Source: Actinacidiphila cocklensis (GTDB lineage Bacteria; Actinomycetota; Actinomycetes; Streptomycetales; Streptomycetaceae). Taken from it: a stretch of DNA of 41,844 nucleotides. This document shows, one piece after another, positions 28,405-35,667 of this stretch. Within the stretch, counting starts at the first letter, position 1, and every line of letters starts with the position of its first letter. The notes beneath the pieces are model-generated. The model was not told the DNA's origin, did no database searches, and saw nothing but the letters and a program-made list of their open reading frames with translations. The stretch is from contig NZ_CAJSLV010000024.1 of the NCBI RefSeq assembly GCF_907177275.1, positions 31,442 to 73,285 on the forward strand, read 5' to 3'. Position numbers and translations under genes: made by a program.

Positions 28405-28893
28405 TCAGCGGTAGTTGACGAACTGCAGCGCGAAGTCCAGGTCCTTGCCCTTGAGCAGCGCCTGAACTGCCTGCAGGTCGTCCCGGCTCTTCGAGCTGAC
28501 CCGCAGCTCGTCGCCCTGCACCTGAGCCTTGACGCCCTTCGGCCCCTCATCGCGGATGATCTTCGCGACCTTCTTGGCGTTCTCCTGCGAGATGCCTTCC
28601 TCGATCGACGCGAAGATCTTGTACTCCTTGCCGGACAGCTGCGGCTCACCGGCGTCCAGCGCCTTGAGCGAGATCCCGCGCTTGACCAGCTTCGTCTCGA
28701 AGACGTCGAGGATCGCCTTCACGCGCTCCTCGGAATTCGCCTCCATCAGGATCTTCTCGCCCGACCACGCGATCGACGCCCCGACGTTCTTGAAGTCGTA
28801 GCGCTGCGAGATCTCCTTCGCGGCCTGGTTGAGGGCGTTGTCGACCTCCTGCCGCTCGACCTTCGAGACGATGTCGAAACTGGAGTCGGCCAT
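28405..28893 (-). CDS. yajQ: YajQ-family nucleotide-binding protein
   Basis: A 162-aa protein with the two-domain YajQ fold. It opens with [32 protein letters not shown] and closes with [13 protein letters not shown], both diagnostic. Some family members bind cyclic di-GMP and act as co-regulators; others were reported to bind GTP or tRNA, so the role here is open. ATG at 28893 has AAGGAG upstream. Its upstream region holds GTTCCATC twice (28916 and 28927) at 11-bp spacing. It is divergent from tRNA-Tyr, about 215 bp away. Confidence 0.92.
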   Translation of the reverse strand: MADSSFDIVSKVERQEVDNALNQAAKEISQRYDFKNVGASIAWSGEKILMEANSEERVKAILDVFETKLVKRGISLKALDAGEPQLSGKEYKIFASIEEGISQENAKKVAKIIRDEGPKGVKAQVQGDELRVSSKSRDDLQAVQALLKGKDLDFALQFVNYR

Positions 28894-29107
28894 CTTCAGT
28901 GGGCTCCTTGACTGTGTTCCATCAGCGTTCCATCGATCAATCTTTCCCACGGCCCGTCGCCGGCCCGTCACCCACCACCCTAGCCACCGCACCCCACCCG
29001 CGCGCTGATCAATCCAGTGGCGAACCACCCCCGCGCATCAGGTATCGTTTACGTCGTCGCCAGGGACCACCGCGAACAGCGGACCATACCCCCCGGCGTC
29101 ACTCCAT

Positions 29108-29189
29108 GGCGGTATGCCCGAGCGGCCAATGGGAGCGGACTGTAAATCCGTCGGCTTAGCCTACCGTGGTTCGAATCCACGTGCCGCCA
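29108..29189 (+). tRNA. tRNA-Tyr (GTA)
   Basis: An 82-base class II tRNA without encoded CCA. The acceptor arms GGCGGTA and TGCCGCC pair with one G-T wobble; the anticodon GTA lies at 29142-29144 in ACTGTAAAT, followed by a long variable arm and the T loop GGTTCGAATCC. In S. coelicolor the tRNA-Tyr next to the yajQ-like gene is, from memory, the SLP1 integration site. Here the 3' side is directly followed by a terminator and then an accessory stretch. Confidence 0.95.
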
Positions 29190-29198
29190 CATGGAATA

Positions 29199-29234
29199 AG
29201 GTCCCTGACCTGCAGTGATGCAGGCCAGGGACCT
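29199..29234 (+). terminator. Terminator after tRNA-Tyr
   Basis: AGGTCCCTG (29199-29207) pairs with CAGGGACCT (29226-29234), with a second internal stem CCTGCA/TGCAGG, followed by TTTG. Confidence 0.8.
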
Positions 29235-29369
29235 TTGCGTTGGGGCGGGCGGTGACCCGCCCTGTCCCGCTCGTAACCGTCCTGGCTCGCCGCTTCCCGC
29301 TGTGCGTGGACGAGACGTGGAGAGGAGGCCCGGGTCGTCGCGGCGGTGACTCCGGCGCATCCTGAGCCC

Positions 29370-29878
29370 ATGAACGAGCCGACGCCAGGGAAGGCCCCCC
29401 ATCCGGAGCGAAGAGAGCCCCGGTCGGGCTGGGGGGCGAAGCAGCCGTAGCAGCCTCCCCGGGGCGGGCAAGGACCTCGGGGACAGCCAGGTGGGGGCTG
29501 GGGCCGGCAAGGCCCAGGAGGTCAGTACGGTTCGCCCCCGCCTGGTGCGCCTCCGGGCGGGGTTGGCCAACCGCCTCCGCCGAAGAAGAGACGCAAGTGG
29601 CCATGGGTCCTGCTCGTCCTGGCGGTAGTCCTCGCAGGCGGCATCGCGGCCATCGCGGCCAGTGCCCACCATGAGGTCACGACGTCGGGAACGGTGAAAT
29701 ACAGCGTCACCGGCACGGCCCGCGACGGGGCCATCGCGTACGCCACCTGGCGCAACGAGAACCTCTCGACGAGCCGGGTGACGGCGAGGACGCTGTCGTG
29801 CAGCAGGGAGGTGACCACGAGGGATTCGTCAAAGGCGGCTCGCTCTCCGTGACTCTGGGCGCGGAGGGAGACACGTCG
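29370..29878 (+). pseudogene. Broken MmpS-like membrane protein gene
   Basis: Reading from ATG 29370 gives a Gly/Pro/Gln-rich N-terminus, then PPKKRRKWPWVLLVLAVVLA (one transmembrane helix), then GTVKYSVTGTARDGAIAYATWRNENLSTS, the pattern of actinobacterial MmpS-like secreted domains. The frame is broken twice: an in-frame TAG at 29448-29450 (probably from TAC), and a one-base deletion near 29820, after which the homology continues in another frame as GFVKGGSLSVTLGAEGD. The expected final ~25 residues are missing, replaced at about 29,876 by a transposase-like scrap. No function is expected. Confidence 0.7.
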
Positions 29879-29950
29879 CCACGGCGCCAGCGCCGCCGAT
29901 ATCGCGTGGTCAAGCCCCACCTTGCGAACCGTCTCGACCAGCAATTCAGC
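29873..29950 (-). mobile_element. Remnant of an IS1380-like transposase N-terminus
   Basis: The minus strand encodes ELLVETVRKVGLDHAISAALAPWR, which resembles the N-terminal region of IS1380-family transposases. Only about 26 codons survive. The fragment abuts the end of the MmpS-like homology and the stop of the phosphatase gene, so an element inserted here and was almost wholly deleted. The family call is from memory of the motif. Confidence 0.5.
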
Positions 29951-31091
29951 GCTGCTTTTGGGCGGGGAGGCGCTGGATCGCCAGGAGGGCGACGTCATCA
30001 GCCGGTTCCCTTCCCGCGTGGCTGATCAGGTCGCCTTGGATATCCCGCAGCAGGGCGTCAGGGGTCGACCCGGAGAAGGAGCCCAGGCGCTCTGCGAGGG
30101 GGTAGAACTCCCCGCTCGGCGAACGGGCTTCGATAACGCCATCGGTGTAGAGCAGCAGGATGTCGCCTGGTTCGAAGACGATCGAGTCGATGTGCTGGCC
30201 CGTAGCGGGCAGCCCGCCCATGCCCAGCGGAGGCGAGGAGTGGTCGAAGTCGAGGGTGGTGACGTGGCTTCGGTGGATCAGCAGGGGCGGCGGGTGCCCG
30301 CAGTTGATCAGATCGGCGGACTCATCCCGATCGGGGATCTCCAGCATGAGCGCAGTGATGAAGTGCTCGCCGAGATCGGCCTCGATGTCGGCGACCTCCT
30401 CGATGTCCCGGCTGACGCTGTCCTCCAGCGCTGCAACGAGATCACGCAGGTCGGGGCAGCGGTGGGCGCCCTCCCTGAAGGCTCCGAGAACGACCGAAAC
30501 CTCGCCTATGGCTCCCACCCCTTTGCCCCGAACGTCTCCCATGATCACTCGGGTACACGGATCGGACCCCCGCGCGGTGGCGAAGAGATCGCCTCCGATC
30601 TGGGCCTCGTCCTCGGCTGCCAAATACAGCCATCCCAGCCGCAGAGGACCGATCTGATCCGGCGGAGGCCGCAAGACGCATCTTTGTGCCGCATCGGCCA
30701 CTGAACGCAACCGGGTCAGCTGCCAGGTTCGGTGTTCCCGCACATAGCTCGTCGCGACCATCGCGGCGCAGAGGCCCACCAGGGCTGCGAACTGCGCTAT
30801 GTGGTTGGTCATATTCTCGCCGTTATAACCGTCGACGAGTTCCTGGGCGCCAATGGCCACGAGCCCGACGAATGCGGTCATCCGTGGCCCCGCGAAAGCG
30901 GCGGTCACGGCGGGGGCCAGCGCGACGAGGGGACCGAGGTGGATGGCCGTCGAGGACATCATGTCCGCCACGCTGATTGCCGCGATTAGCGCGAACGGCG
31001 CGGCTACTGCTGCGGGGCCCCATGGCCTCGTAACAAGGTGGCCCCACTCAGTACGCCAACCTCCCACAACACAAGTATGACGCCGGGCCAT
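29946..31091 (-). CDS. Membrane-anchored PP2C/SpoIIE-type serine phosphatase
   Basis: A 381-aa protein: three to four N-terminal transmembrane helices (about 25-120), a linker helix, then a PPM/SpoIIE (RsbU-like) phosphatase domain. Metal-binding and catalytic motifs are visible: DEAQIGGDLFATAR, VIMGDVRGKGVGAI, INCGHPPPLLI, GDILLLYTDGVIEARS and PADDVALLAI. Such enzymes dephosphorylate anti-anti-sigma factors in stress-sigma switches. The start is uncertain: ATG at 31091 lacks a ribosome-binding site and overlaps the doubtful frame at 31004-31330. The partner switch proteins are not in the window. The stop lies at the transposase scrap, so the extreme C-terminus could have been altered. Confidence 0.85.
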   Translation of the reverse strand: MARRHTCVVGGWRTEWGHLVTRPWGPAAVAAPFALIAAISVADMMSSTAIHLGPLVALAPAVTAAFAGPRMTAFVGLVAIGAQELVDGYNGENMTNHIAQFAALVGLCAAMVATSYVREHRTWQLTRLRSVADAAQRCVLRPPPDQIGPLRLGWLYLAAEDEAQIGGDLFATARGSDPCTRVIMGDVRGKGVGAIGEVSVVLGAFREGAHRCPDLRDLVAALEDSVSRDIEEVADIEADLGEHFITALMLEIPDRDESADLINCGHPPPLLIHRSHVTTLDFDHSSPPLGMGGLPATGQHIDSIVFEPGDILLLYTDGVIEARSPSGEFYPLAERLGSFSGSTPDALLRDIQGDLISHAGREPADDVALLAIQRLPAQKQR

Positions 31092-31330
31092 GGCATAGGC
31101 AGATGTTTCGCTCCGTTCCGGATCATGGTCTCGGCCTCGGACGTGCGGCCTGCGTCCACCAGGTGGGCGGTGAGGTAGTCGGCTGTCGGAAGGCCGCTTG
31201 CGTCAGCGTCGATGAGCGTGCGGTTCAGCTCGGCTGTGCGCCGCTCGCCCAACCAGCAACGCGGGAAGTCGCGGGCGACGTCATATATGCGCACCCGCCC
31301 GCCGAAGTCGCGATCCAGGTCGAGCAACAA
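31004..31330 (-). CDS. Doubtful hypothetical frame or gene remnant
   Basis: An open frame of 108 codons from a TTG, encoding a protein-like sequence (LGERRTAELNRTLI, ADYLTAHLVDAGRTSEAETM) that I do not recognise. It overlaps the phosphatase start by 88 bases, has no ribosome-binding site or good start codon, and stays open further upstream. That suits the 3' end of a truncated gene better than an intact one. Confidence 0.3.
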   Translation of the reverse strand: MLLDLDRDFGGRVRIYDVARDFPRCWLGERRTAELNRTLIDADASGLPTADYLTAHLVDAGRTSEAETMIRNGAKHLPMPWPGVILVLWEVGVLSGATLLRGHGAPQQ

Positions 31331-31585
31331 CAGGTCGGCCGGCGCGGCGCACAGGACCCTGGACCGGCCGTGCCCGAAACTGCGGGACTGCGGGACTGCC
31401 GGAGCGACAGACGAGGTCGACGGGTACGGACCCGTCCTCGCGAAGATTCCGCGACGAAGGGGGGGGGGTACGACCGGAAACGGATACGGGGCGGTACCGG
31501 TCGGCTGTGACTGCGATCCGCCGCTACGGCAAAGGTCCCCGGCCCGCAGGGGTGCGGGGCGGGGACCGGGTGGGGGAGGGGTGGG
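31331..31585. other. Non-coding stretch with a ten-G run
   Basis: No supportable gene. It contains a short direct repeat (GCGGGACT twice near 31,380) and a run of ten G at 31459-31468, a place where base count may be unreliable. A truncated upstream part of the doubtful frame at 31004 may extend into it. Confidence 0.4.
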
Positions 31586-32302
31586 TCAGTTGGTCGGGGC
31601 CGAGAGGGCGGATTGCTTGGCCGGCGTGGGGCGGAAGTTCGCGTTCGTCACGCAGCCGAGGTTCTGGTAGATGTCCACGTTGGTCTGCGGGTTCTGGCCG
31701 GCCCAGTGGTACTGGCAGGCGCCCTCGATGAACCTGCCCTGGATGCCGCCGGGGAAGTCGATCTCCTTGTTCCACAGGAACTGGGACTGGATACCGGTCA
31801 TGCGGGCGGTGGCGTTGATGTCGATGCCGCCGGGGGCCTGGATCGCGTAGACCCAGCCGTCCTTGCCGCCGCCCGTGGCGAAGCCCTGCGCCACCCAGCG
31901 GTCGCAGCTGGTGCTCACGTGGGCGGTCGTCTGGCTGCCGCCGCCGGTGATCCACTTCGGCAGCGGGGTGAGGTCCGTGCCCTTGGGGGTGAAGCCGCTC
32001 CGGAAGATGGCCTGCGGGTCCGGGCGGGTGTCGCCGCGCCACAGCGTGTTCACGTCGTGCCGCCAGTACCAGTCCTCGCTGATCGCGGCGAGGTCCACCT
32101 TGGGCTGGATCGAGGGGTCGGTCGCCGTCTGCCGCCAGTCCGATGCGCTGTACCCGCCGGTCGGGCCGCACGGGCCGGTGTCCCGGATCTGCTCCGGGGT
32201 GCCCGGGAACGGCTCCGTCGATGCGCCGGCGGAGGAGGCGAACGTCAACGAGGTGACGGCAAGGGCGGTGGCGGAGGCGATCCGCAGCGCAGCCTTGAGC
32301 AT
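31586..32302 (-). CDS. Secreted ADP-ribosyltransferase-like protein (pierisin/Scabin type)
   Basis: A 238-aa protein with a Sec signal peptide (ALRIASATALAVTSLTFASS, cleavage after AGA at 27). The mature part shows the R-S-E class ADP-ribosyltransferase layout: LWRGDTRPDPQAIFRSGFTPKG with Arg89, the STS motif 130-132 (AHVSTSCDR), the strand GWVYAIQAPGGIDINA, and the final loop FLWNKEIDFPGGIQG. The family has Gln-x-Glu (DNA-targeting) or Glu-x-Glu (protein-targeting) at that loop; here it is Asn178-Lys-Glu180. Four cysteines (45, 133, 196, 217) could form two disulfides. The catalytic Glu is kept, so activity is possible; target and role (toxin or defence) are inference. It is a single gene with no obvious immunity partner. 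Confidence 0.75.
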   Translation of the reverse strand: MLKAALRIASATALAVTSLTFASSAGASTEPFPGTPEQIRDTGPCGPTGGYSASDWRQTATDPSIQPKVDLAAISEDWYWRHDVNTLWRGDTRPDPQAIFRSGFTPKGTDLTPLPKWITGGGSQTTAHVSTSCDRWVAQGFATGGGKDGWVYAIQAPGGIDINATARMTGIQSQFLWNKEIDFPGGIQGRFIEGACQYHWAGQNPQTNVDIYQNLGCVTNANFRPTPAKQSALSAPTN

Positions 32303-32405
32303 GGTCGAGCCCTAACACTTGGCGAATGTGGCGCCCACTGTGTAGCCGTCCGCCAGGGAAAAGATGTGCATCTCGGATCGGATGCGCCTGAAGGCAGCAG
32401 GCCGA

Positions 32406-32948
32406 TCACCTGCCCGGCGCAGTCCCGTGCCGCCGGGCGAAGTCCGCGAGCGTGCGGAAGTCGTCCTCGCGCAGGCCGATCCGCGGGTTGACGTGGTGCA
32501 GGAGCCCGGCCCCGCGGTGGTGGGCGGTCACGTACTCGTGGTCCAGCTCGCTCTGCTCGTCGTCCACCCACGCGAAGGCGCGGCCGCCGGCGTATTCCAC
32601 CAGCGTGCCGGTCTTCCAGTGGACCCCGTCGGGTCGTTCGCGGAGCAGGGCGTCGCCGAAGTCGACGTAGGGGAGTTCGGGCAGGCCCAGCACGGGGCTG
32701 ATCCACCGGTTGGCGTCGCTCATCCAGGTGGTGGCCCAGCACAGGTCGTACCCGAGCCCGAGGAGCGCCGGCCCGTGCTCCGGGTTCAGCCAGACCCTCA
32801 GGACGCGCCGCGCGCGCAAGGTCCCGCCCGGCGCGGAGCCGTCCAGCGGCACCCTGATCGTCGTGTAGCCGTCGGGGCGCCTCTCCGGCTGGGCCGCGTA
32901 CGGGTTGAGCGGCCCGTCCACGTCGAGGAACAGTAGTGGTCGGCTCAC
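32406..32948 (-). CDS. HAD-like hydrolase domain protein
   Basis: A 180-aa cytosolic protein of the HAD superfamily. The nucleophile motif LLFLDVDGPLNP has Asp9 and Asp11, ATTW matches motif II, and FAWVDDE matches the metal-binding motif IV. It resembles the HAD domains found in 'Swiss army knife' RNA-repair-type proteins; the substrate is unknown. The GTG at 32948 follows a G-rich site. It lies upstream of and in the same direction as the ADP-ribosyltransferase gene with about 100 bp between; a functional link is unproven. Confidence 0.75.
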   Translation of the reverse strand: MSRPLLFLDVDGPLNPYAAQPERRPDGYTTIRVPLDGSAPGGTLRARRVLRVWLNPEHGPALLGLGYDLCWATTWMSDANRWISPVLGLPELPYVDFGDALLRERPDGVHWKTGTLVEYAGGRAFAWVDDEQSELDHEYVTAHHRGAGLLHHVNPRIGLREDDFRTLADFARRHGTAPGR

Positions 32949-33061
32949 GATCCCCCCGCCGGTTTCCGGCCGCGATCGGCTGCGCTGCGGCCCGCGCAGC
33001 GATCTGCCGCGCCGCGGATGGCCCGCCGCCTTACGCTAACCCGGCCGCCGCCCCCGCGGGT

Positions 33062-33087
33062 CCCGCCTGCTCCGAGGAGCGGGCGGG
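33062..33087. terminator. Hairpin after the small membrane protein gene
   Basis: Arms CCCGCCTGCTCC (33062-33073) and GGAGCGGGCGGG (33076-33087) pair with one wobble, with a very tight loop. It lies just downstream of the minus-strand small gene. Confidence 0.55.
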
Positions 33088-33105
33088 TGACCGCGGCGGG
33101 CGGGG

Positions 33106-33237
33106 TCAGGCTCGCCAGAGCCAGGCGAAGAGGGCGGCGCACGCGCCCATCGTGACCAGGATGGCGATCAGCCGGGCTGTTTTCTCCTGGGACTCGATCG
33201 CCCGCTGCACTGTCTGCCACAAGCCGTAGAAGACCAA
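33106..33237 (-). CDS. Small single-helix membrane protein
   Basis: A 43-aa peptide, FYGLWQTVQRAIESQEKTAR then a hydrophobic helix LIAILVTMGACAALFAWLW and a final RA. I chose TTG at 33237 because GGGAGG lies 6 bases upstream; longer starts have no ribosome-binding site. The function is unknown. It is followed by a hairpin. The amphipathic N-terminus plus one membrane anchor is protein-like, but the gene is short enough that its reality needs transcript data. Confidence 0.5.
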   Translation of the reverse strand: MVFYGLWQTVQRAIESQEKTARLIAILVTMGACAALFAWLWRA

Positions 33238-33349
33238 GGCACACCTCCCACCACACCGCGGATGTCCGACGCTGTTGCGAGGCAGACCACCCGCCTGATC
33301 CTTACGGTGAGGGCGCCATGGCGGCACCGTCAGCGACACGCCGCGCGGA

Positions 33350-33787
33350 TCACCCGAATGTGTGTCCGGCCTCCGGCGTGCGCCGGTCCGCGCCGAGGGG
33401 GGAGCGGTGGGCGAGGACCTTGCGGTGGGCGATACGCCAGCCTGCCGCCGTGCGGGTGACCGTGTCGTCGTAGGTGACGGTGCCGCAGGTGCCAGCCGTG
33501 GTAATGCCGATGCCCTTGGACAGGGCGTGGACGCGGTCGCCGGCGATCTCGGTGAGGACGGTGTTGGTGACGTGGTGGCCGAGCGGGTTGCCCTCGCCCA
33601 GGGCGAGGGCCGCCTCGCGGATGGCGGGCAGGCCGTGCAGAGGCGGCCCGCCGAAGTCGCTGACGTCGTAGACCACGTCGGCGGTGAAGAGCTCGCCGAG
33701 GCGGTCCAGGCGGCCGCTGTCGACCAGGTGCCCGTGCATCGCGATCAGGTCGGTGACCGCCGTCCGGTCCTCGTGGCTCAGTGCCAT
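33350..33787 (-). CDS. SnoaL/NTF2-like fold protein
   Basis: A 145-aa protein of the SnoaL-like nuclear transport factor 2 fold. It opens with EDRTAVTDLIAMHGHLVDSGRLDRLGELFTADVVYDVSDFG and continues to VTYDDTVTRTAAGWRIAHRKV, both typical. Relatives are polyketide cyclases, dehydratases or isomerases, or catalyse nothing known. ATG at 33787 follows GGAGGAGAGG. It is divergent from a TetR regulator with two perfect inverted half-sites between, so it is the likely target of that repressor. Confidence 0.85.
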   Translation of the reverse strand: MALSHEDRTAVTDLIAMHGHLVDSGRLDRLGELFTADVVYDVSDFGGPPLHGLPAIREAALALGEGNPLGHHVTNTVLTEIAGDRVHALSKGIGITTAGTCGTVTYDDTVTRTAAGWRIAHRKVLAHRSPLGADRRTPEAGHTFG

Positions 33788-33811
33788 GTCTGCCTCTCCT
33801 CCAGGCGATTC

Positions 33812-33858
33812 GGGGAGGTCCCCGTTTCATGGTCAGGTACAGTAACGGGGACCTCCCC
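33812..33858. promoter_or_regulatory. 15-bp perfect inverted repeat operator between SnoaL-like and TetR genes
   Basis: GGGGAGGTCCCCGTT (33812-33826) and its exact reverse complement (33844-33858) are separated by 17 bp. Each half is itself a GGGG-N4-CCCC near-palindrome, so each may bind one TetR dimer. TACAGT (33838-33843) between them could be the -10 box for the regulator gene. Confidence 0.7.
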
Positions 33859-33866
33859 ACTTCACA

Positions 33867-34478
33867 ATGGCCGGAGAAACAGTGGTACATGACGCTGGGT
33901 CACCACCCGTACCACGGCGGGCGCGCAGGGCGGACGCGGCGCGCAACGCGGAGCTGCTGCTCCGGGCCGCCAGGGACCTCTTCGCGCAGGACGGCCCCGA
34001 CGCCGCGCTCGACGAGGTGGCCCGGCGGGCGGGGCTCGGCAATGCCACGCTCTACCGGCACTTCCCCACCCGCGGCGATCTCCTGGTGGCGGTCTACGCG
34101 GACGAGGTCGCGGAGTTGTGCCGGGGGGCCGGCGCGCTGGCGGAGCGGCACCCGCCCGGTGACGCGCTCTTCGCCTGGCTCGACGACTTCGTCGTTCACG
34201 TGGCGACCAAGCGCGCGCTGGCGCACGCGGTCACCGAAGGCCCCGACGAGCGGCGCAGCGAACTGTTCGAGCGCTGGCACGATTCGATGCGGTCGACCGC
34301 CGAGGCGCTGCTCGCGCGGGCGCGCGCCGCGGGGGCGGTACGCGGCGACCTCGCCGTCGGTGACCTGCTCGCGCTGGTCAGCGGCGCCGCGATGACGGCG
34401 GCGGACGCGGAGCACGCGCGGCGGCTGCTGGCGATCATGCGGCACGGCTTCGCACCGCCCGCGGCGCGGCCGGTCTGA
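33867..34478 (+). CDS. TetR-family transcriptional regulator
   Basis: A 203-aa repressor. The N-terminal HTH is AAARDLFAQDGPDAALDEVARRAGLGNATLYRHFPTRGDLL, and the C-terminal ligand domain is helical. ATG at 33867 is close to a possible transcription start; GTG at 33882, with GGAG five bases upstream, is a good alternative. It is divergent from the SnoaL-like gene with a strong inverted repeat between, so it probably represses both genes until a small ligand binds. Confidence 0.9.
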   Translation: MAGETVVHDAGSPPVPRRARRADAARNAELLLRAARDLFAQDGPDAALDEVARRAGLGNATLYRHFPTRGDLLVAVYADEVAELCRGAGALAERHPPGDALFAWLDDFVVHVATKRALAHAVTEGPDERRSELFERWHDSMRSTAEALLARARAAGAVRGDLAVGDLLALVSGAAMTAADAEHARRLLAIMRHGFAPPAARPV

Positions 34479-34552
34479 CGCGCCTGCCGGCGGAGCCTTC
34501 CCGCCTCGGCCCCCGCCGTACGGCAGGCGGTGCGCGCCTGCCCGGCGTCGGA

Positions 34553-34615
34553 CCGCCGCCCTATGCCCGGCGCGACGTGCCCTGCGCCGGCCGCCGCCCT
34601 ATGCCCGGCGCGACG
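34553..34615. repeat. 25-bp direct repeat, two copies
   Basis: The 25-bp sequence beginning CCGCCGCCCTATGCCCGG occurs at 34553-34577 and 34591-34615 (38-bp period). It lies in the 262-bp gap between the TetR and hydrolase genes, which holds no gene I can see. Confidence 0.7.
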
Positions 34616-34740
34616 CGCACCGCGCCGGACCTCGGCCCCACGCCGGTGTGACGCGCGTCTCGGCCCGCCCCGCGGAACCTTCCCGCGCCCCGCATCCTCC
34701 GGAAGGCGACACCACACTGCCGCAGCCGGAGGAGCCGCAC

Positions 34741-35661
34741 ATGAGCAGCGCACTCGACGAAAGCCCCCTGATGCCGGATGTCGCGGGCATGCCCGGCATA
34801 CGCCACCGCCGCGTGGACATCGGCGGCGGCGTCGCCCTGCACGTCGCCGAGGCGGGGCGGGAGGACGCGCCCGGCGGCACCGTCGTGCTGGTGCACGGCT
34901 TTCCCCAGCACTGGTACGCCTGGCGGCGCGTCATACCGCAACTGGCCGCGGACCACCGCGTGCTGTGCCTCGACCTGCGGGGCTTCGGCTGGTCCGACAC
35001 CCCGGACAAGGGCTACGACACCGACACCCGCGTGTCGGACGTCCTCGCCGTCATGGACGCGCTGGGCGTCGCCAAGGCCCGGCTCATTGCGCACGAATTC
35101 GGCGCCTGGACCGCTTTCATGCTGTGCCTGCGCGCTCCCGAGCGCGTCACCCACCTGCTCGCGGTGAACGCTGTGCACCCCTGGCCGCTGCACCGCCGCG
35201 CCATCCCGCAGGCCTGGCGCTACTGGTACACCTCGCCGCTGGAAACCCCGCTGCTCGGCCGCTTCGTCCTGCGTAATGTGCCGAGCCTGACCCGCTACCT
35301 GCTGCGTAAGGGCGTCATCGACCCGGCTGCCAGGGACGCCGCCGCCATGGCCGAGTTCACCCGCTCCACCGCGGAGCCGCGCCGCGCCCGGGCCGGCGAG
35401 GCAATGCACCGCGCCTACGCGGTGCGCGACATCCGCCGCCTCGTGTTCGGCCGCTACAAGAAGCTCAGGCTCAGCACGCCGGCGCACATTCTCGCCGGGG
35501 AGAAGGACTTCGTCCTGCCGCCCGCCGTCATGCCGGGGTACGAGCGGCACGCCGACGACCTCACCGTGGAAGTCGTCCCCGGCTGCGGGCACTTCCTCCA
35601 CGAGGAGCGGCCCGAGGTGGTGCTGCGGGCCGCGTACGAGCTCTTCGCCCGGGAGGGGTGA
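34741..35661 (+). CDS. Alpha/beta hydrolase with an unusual nucleophile elbow
   Basis: A 306-aa alpha/beta-fold protein related to epoxide hydrolases and haloalkane dehalogenases. The oxyanion motif HGFPQHW (52-58), DLRGFGWSDTP, the acid Asp256 (AGEKDFVLPP) and the base His284 (GCGHFLHEERPE) are all present. The nucleophile elbow reads LIAHEFGAW with Glu119 where the family has Asp or Ser (usually GHDWGA). That could change or remove catalysis. ATG at 34741 has GGAGGAGC upstream. It is convergent with the NAD(P)-binding gene, with only 6 bases between stops. The substrate is unknown. Confidence 0.85.
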   Translation: MSSALDESPLMPDVAGMPGIRHRRVDIGGGVALHVAEAGREDAPGGTVVLVHGFPQHWYAWRRVIPQLAADHRVLCLDLRGFGWSDTPDKGYDTDTRVSDVLAVMDALGVAKARLIAHEFGAWTAFMLCLRAPERVTHLLAVNAVHPWPLHRRAIPQAWRYWYTSPLETPLLGRFVLRNVPSLTRYLLRKGVIDPAARDAAAMAEFTRSTAEPRRARAGEAMHRAYAVRDIRRLVFGRYKKLRLSTPAHILAGEKDFVLPPAVMPGYERHADDLTVEVVPGCGHFLHEERPEVVLRAAYELFAREG

Positions 35662-35667
35662 CGGGCG

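Noticed and set aside
28894..29107. A gene upstream of tRNA-Tyr
   Set aside because: No frame with a start and ribosome-binding site; only promoter-like sequence and a GTTCCATC direct repeat.
29190..34478. An integrated SLP1-like element
   Set aside because: No integrase, excisionase, replication or transfer gene, and no second tRNA fragment was found.
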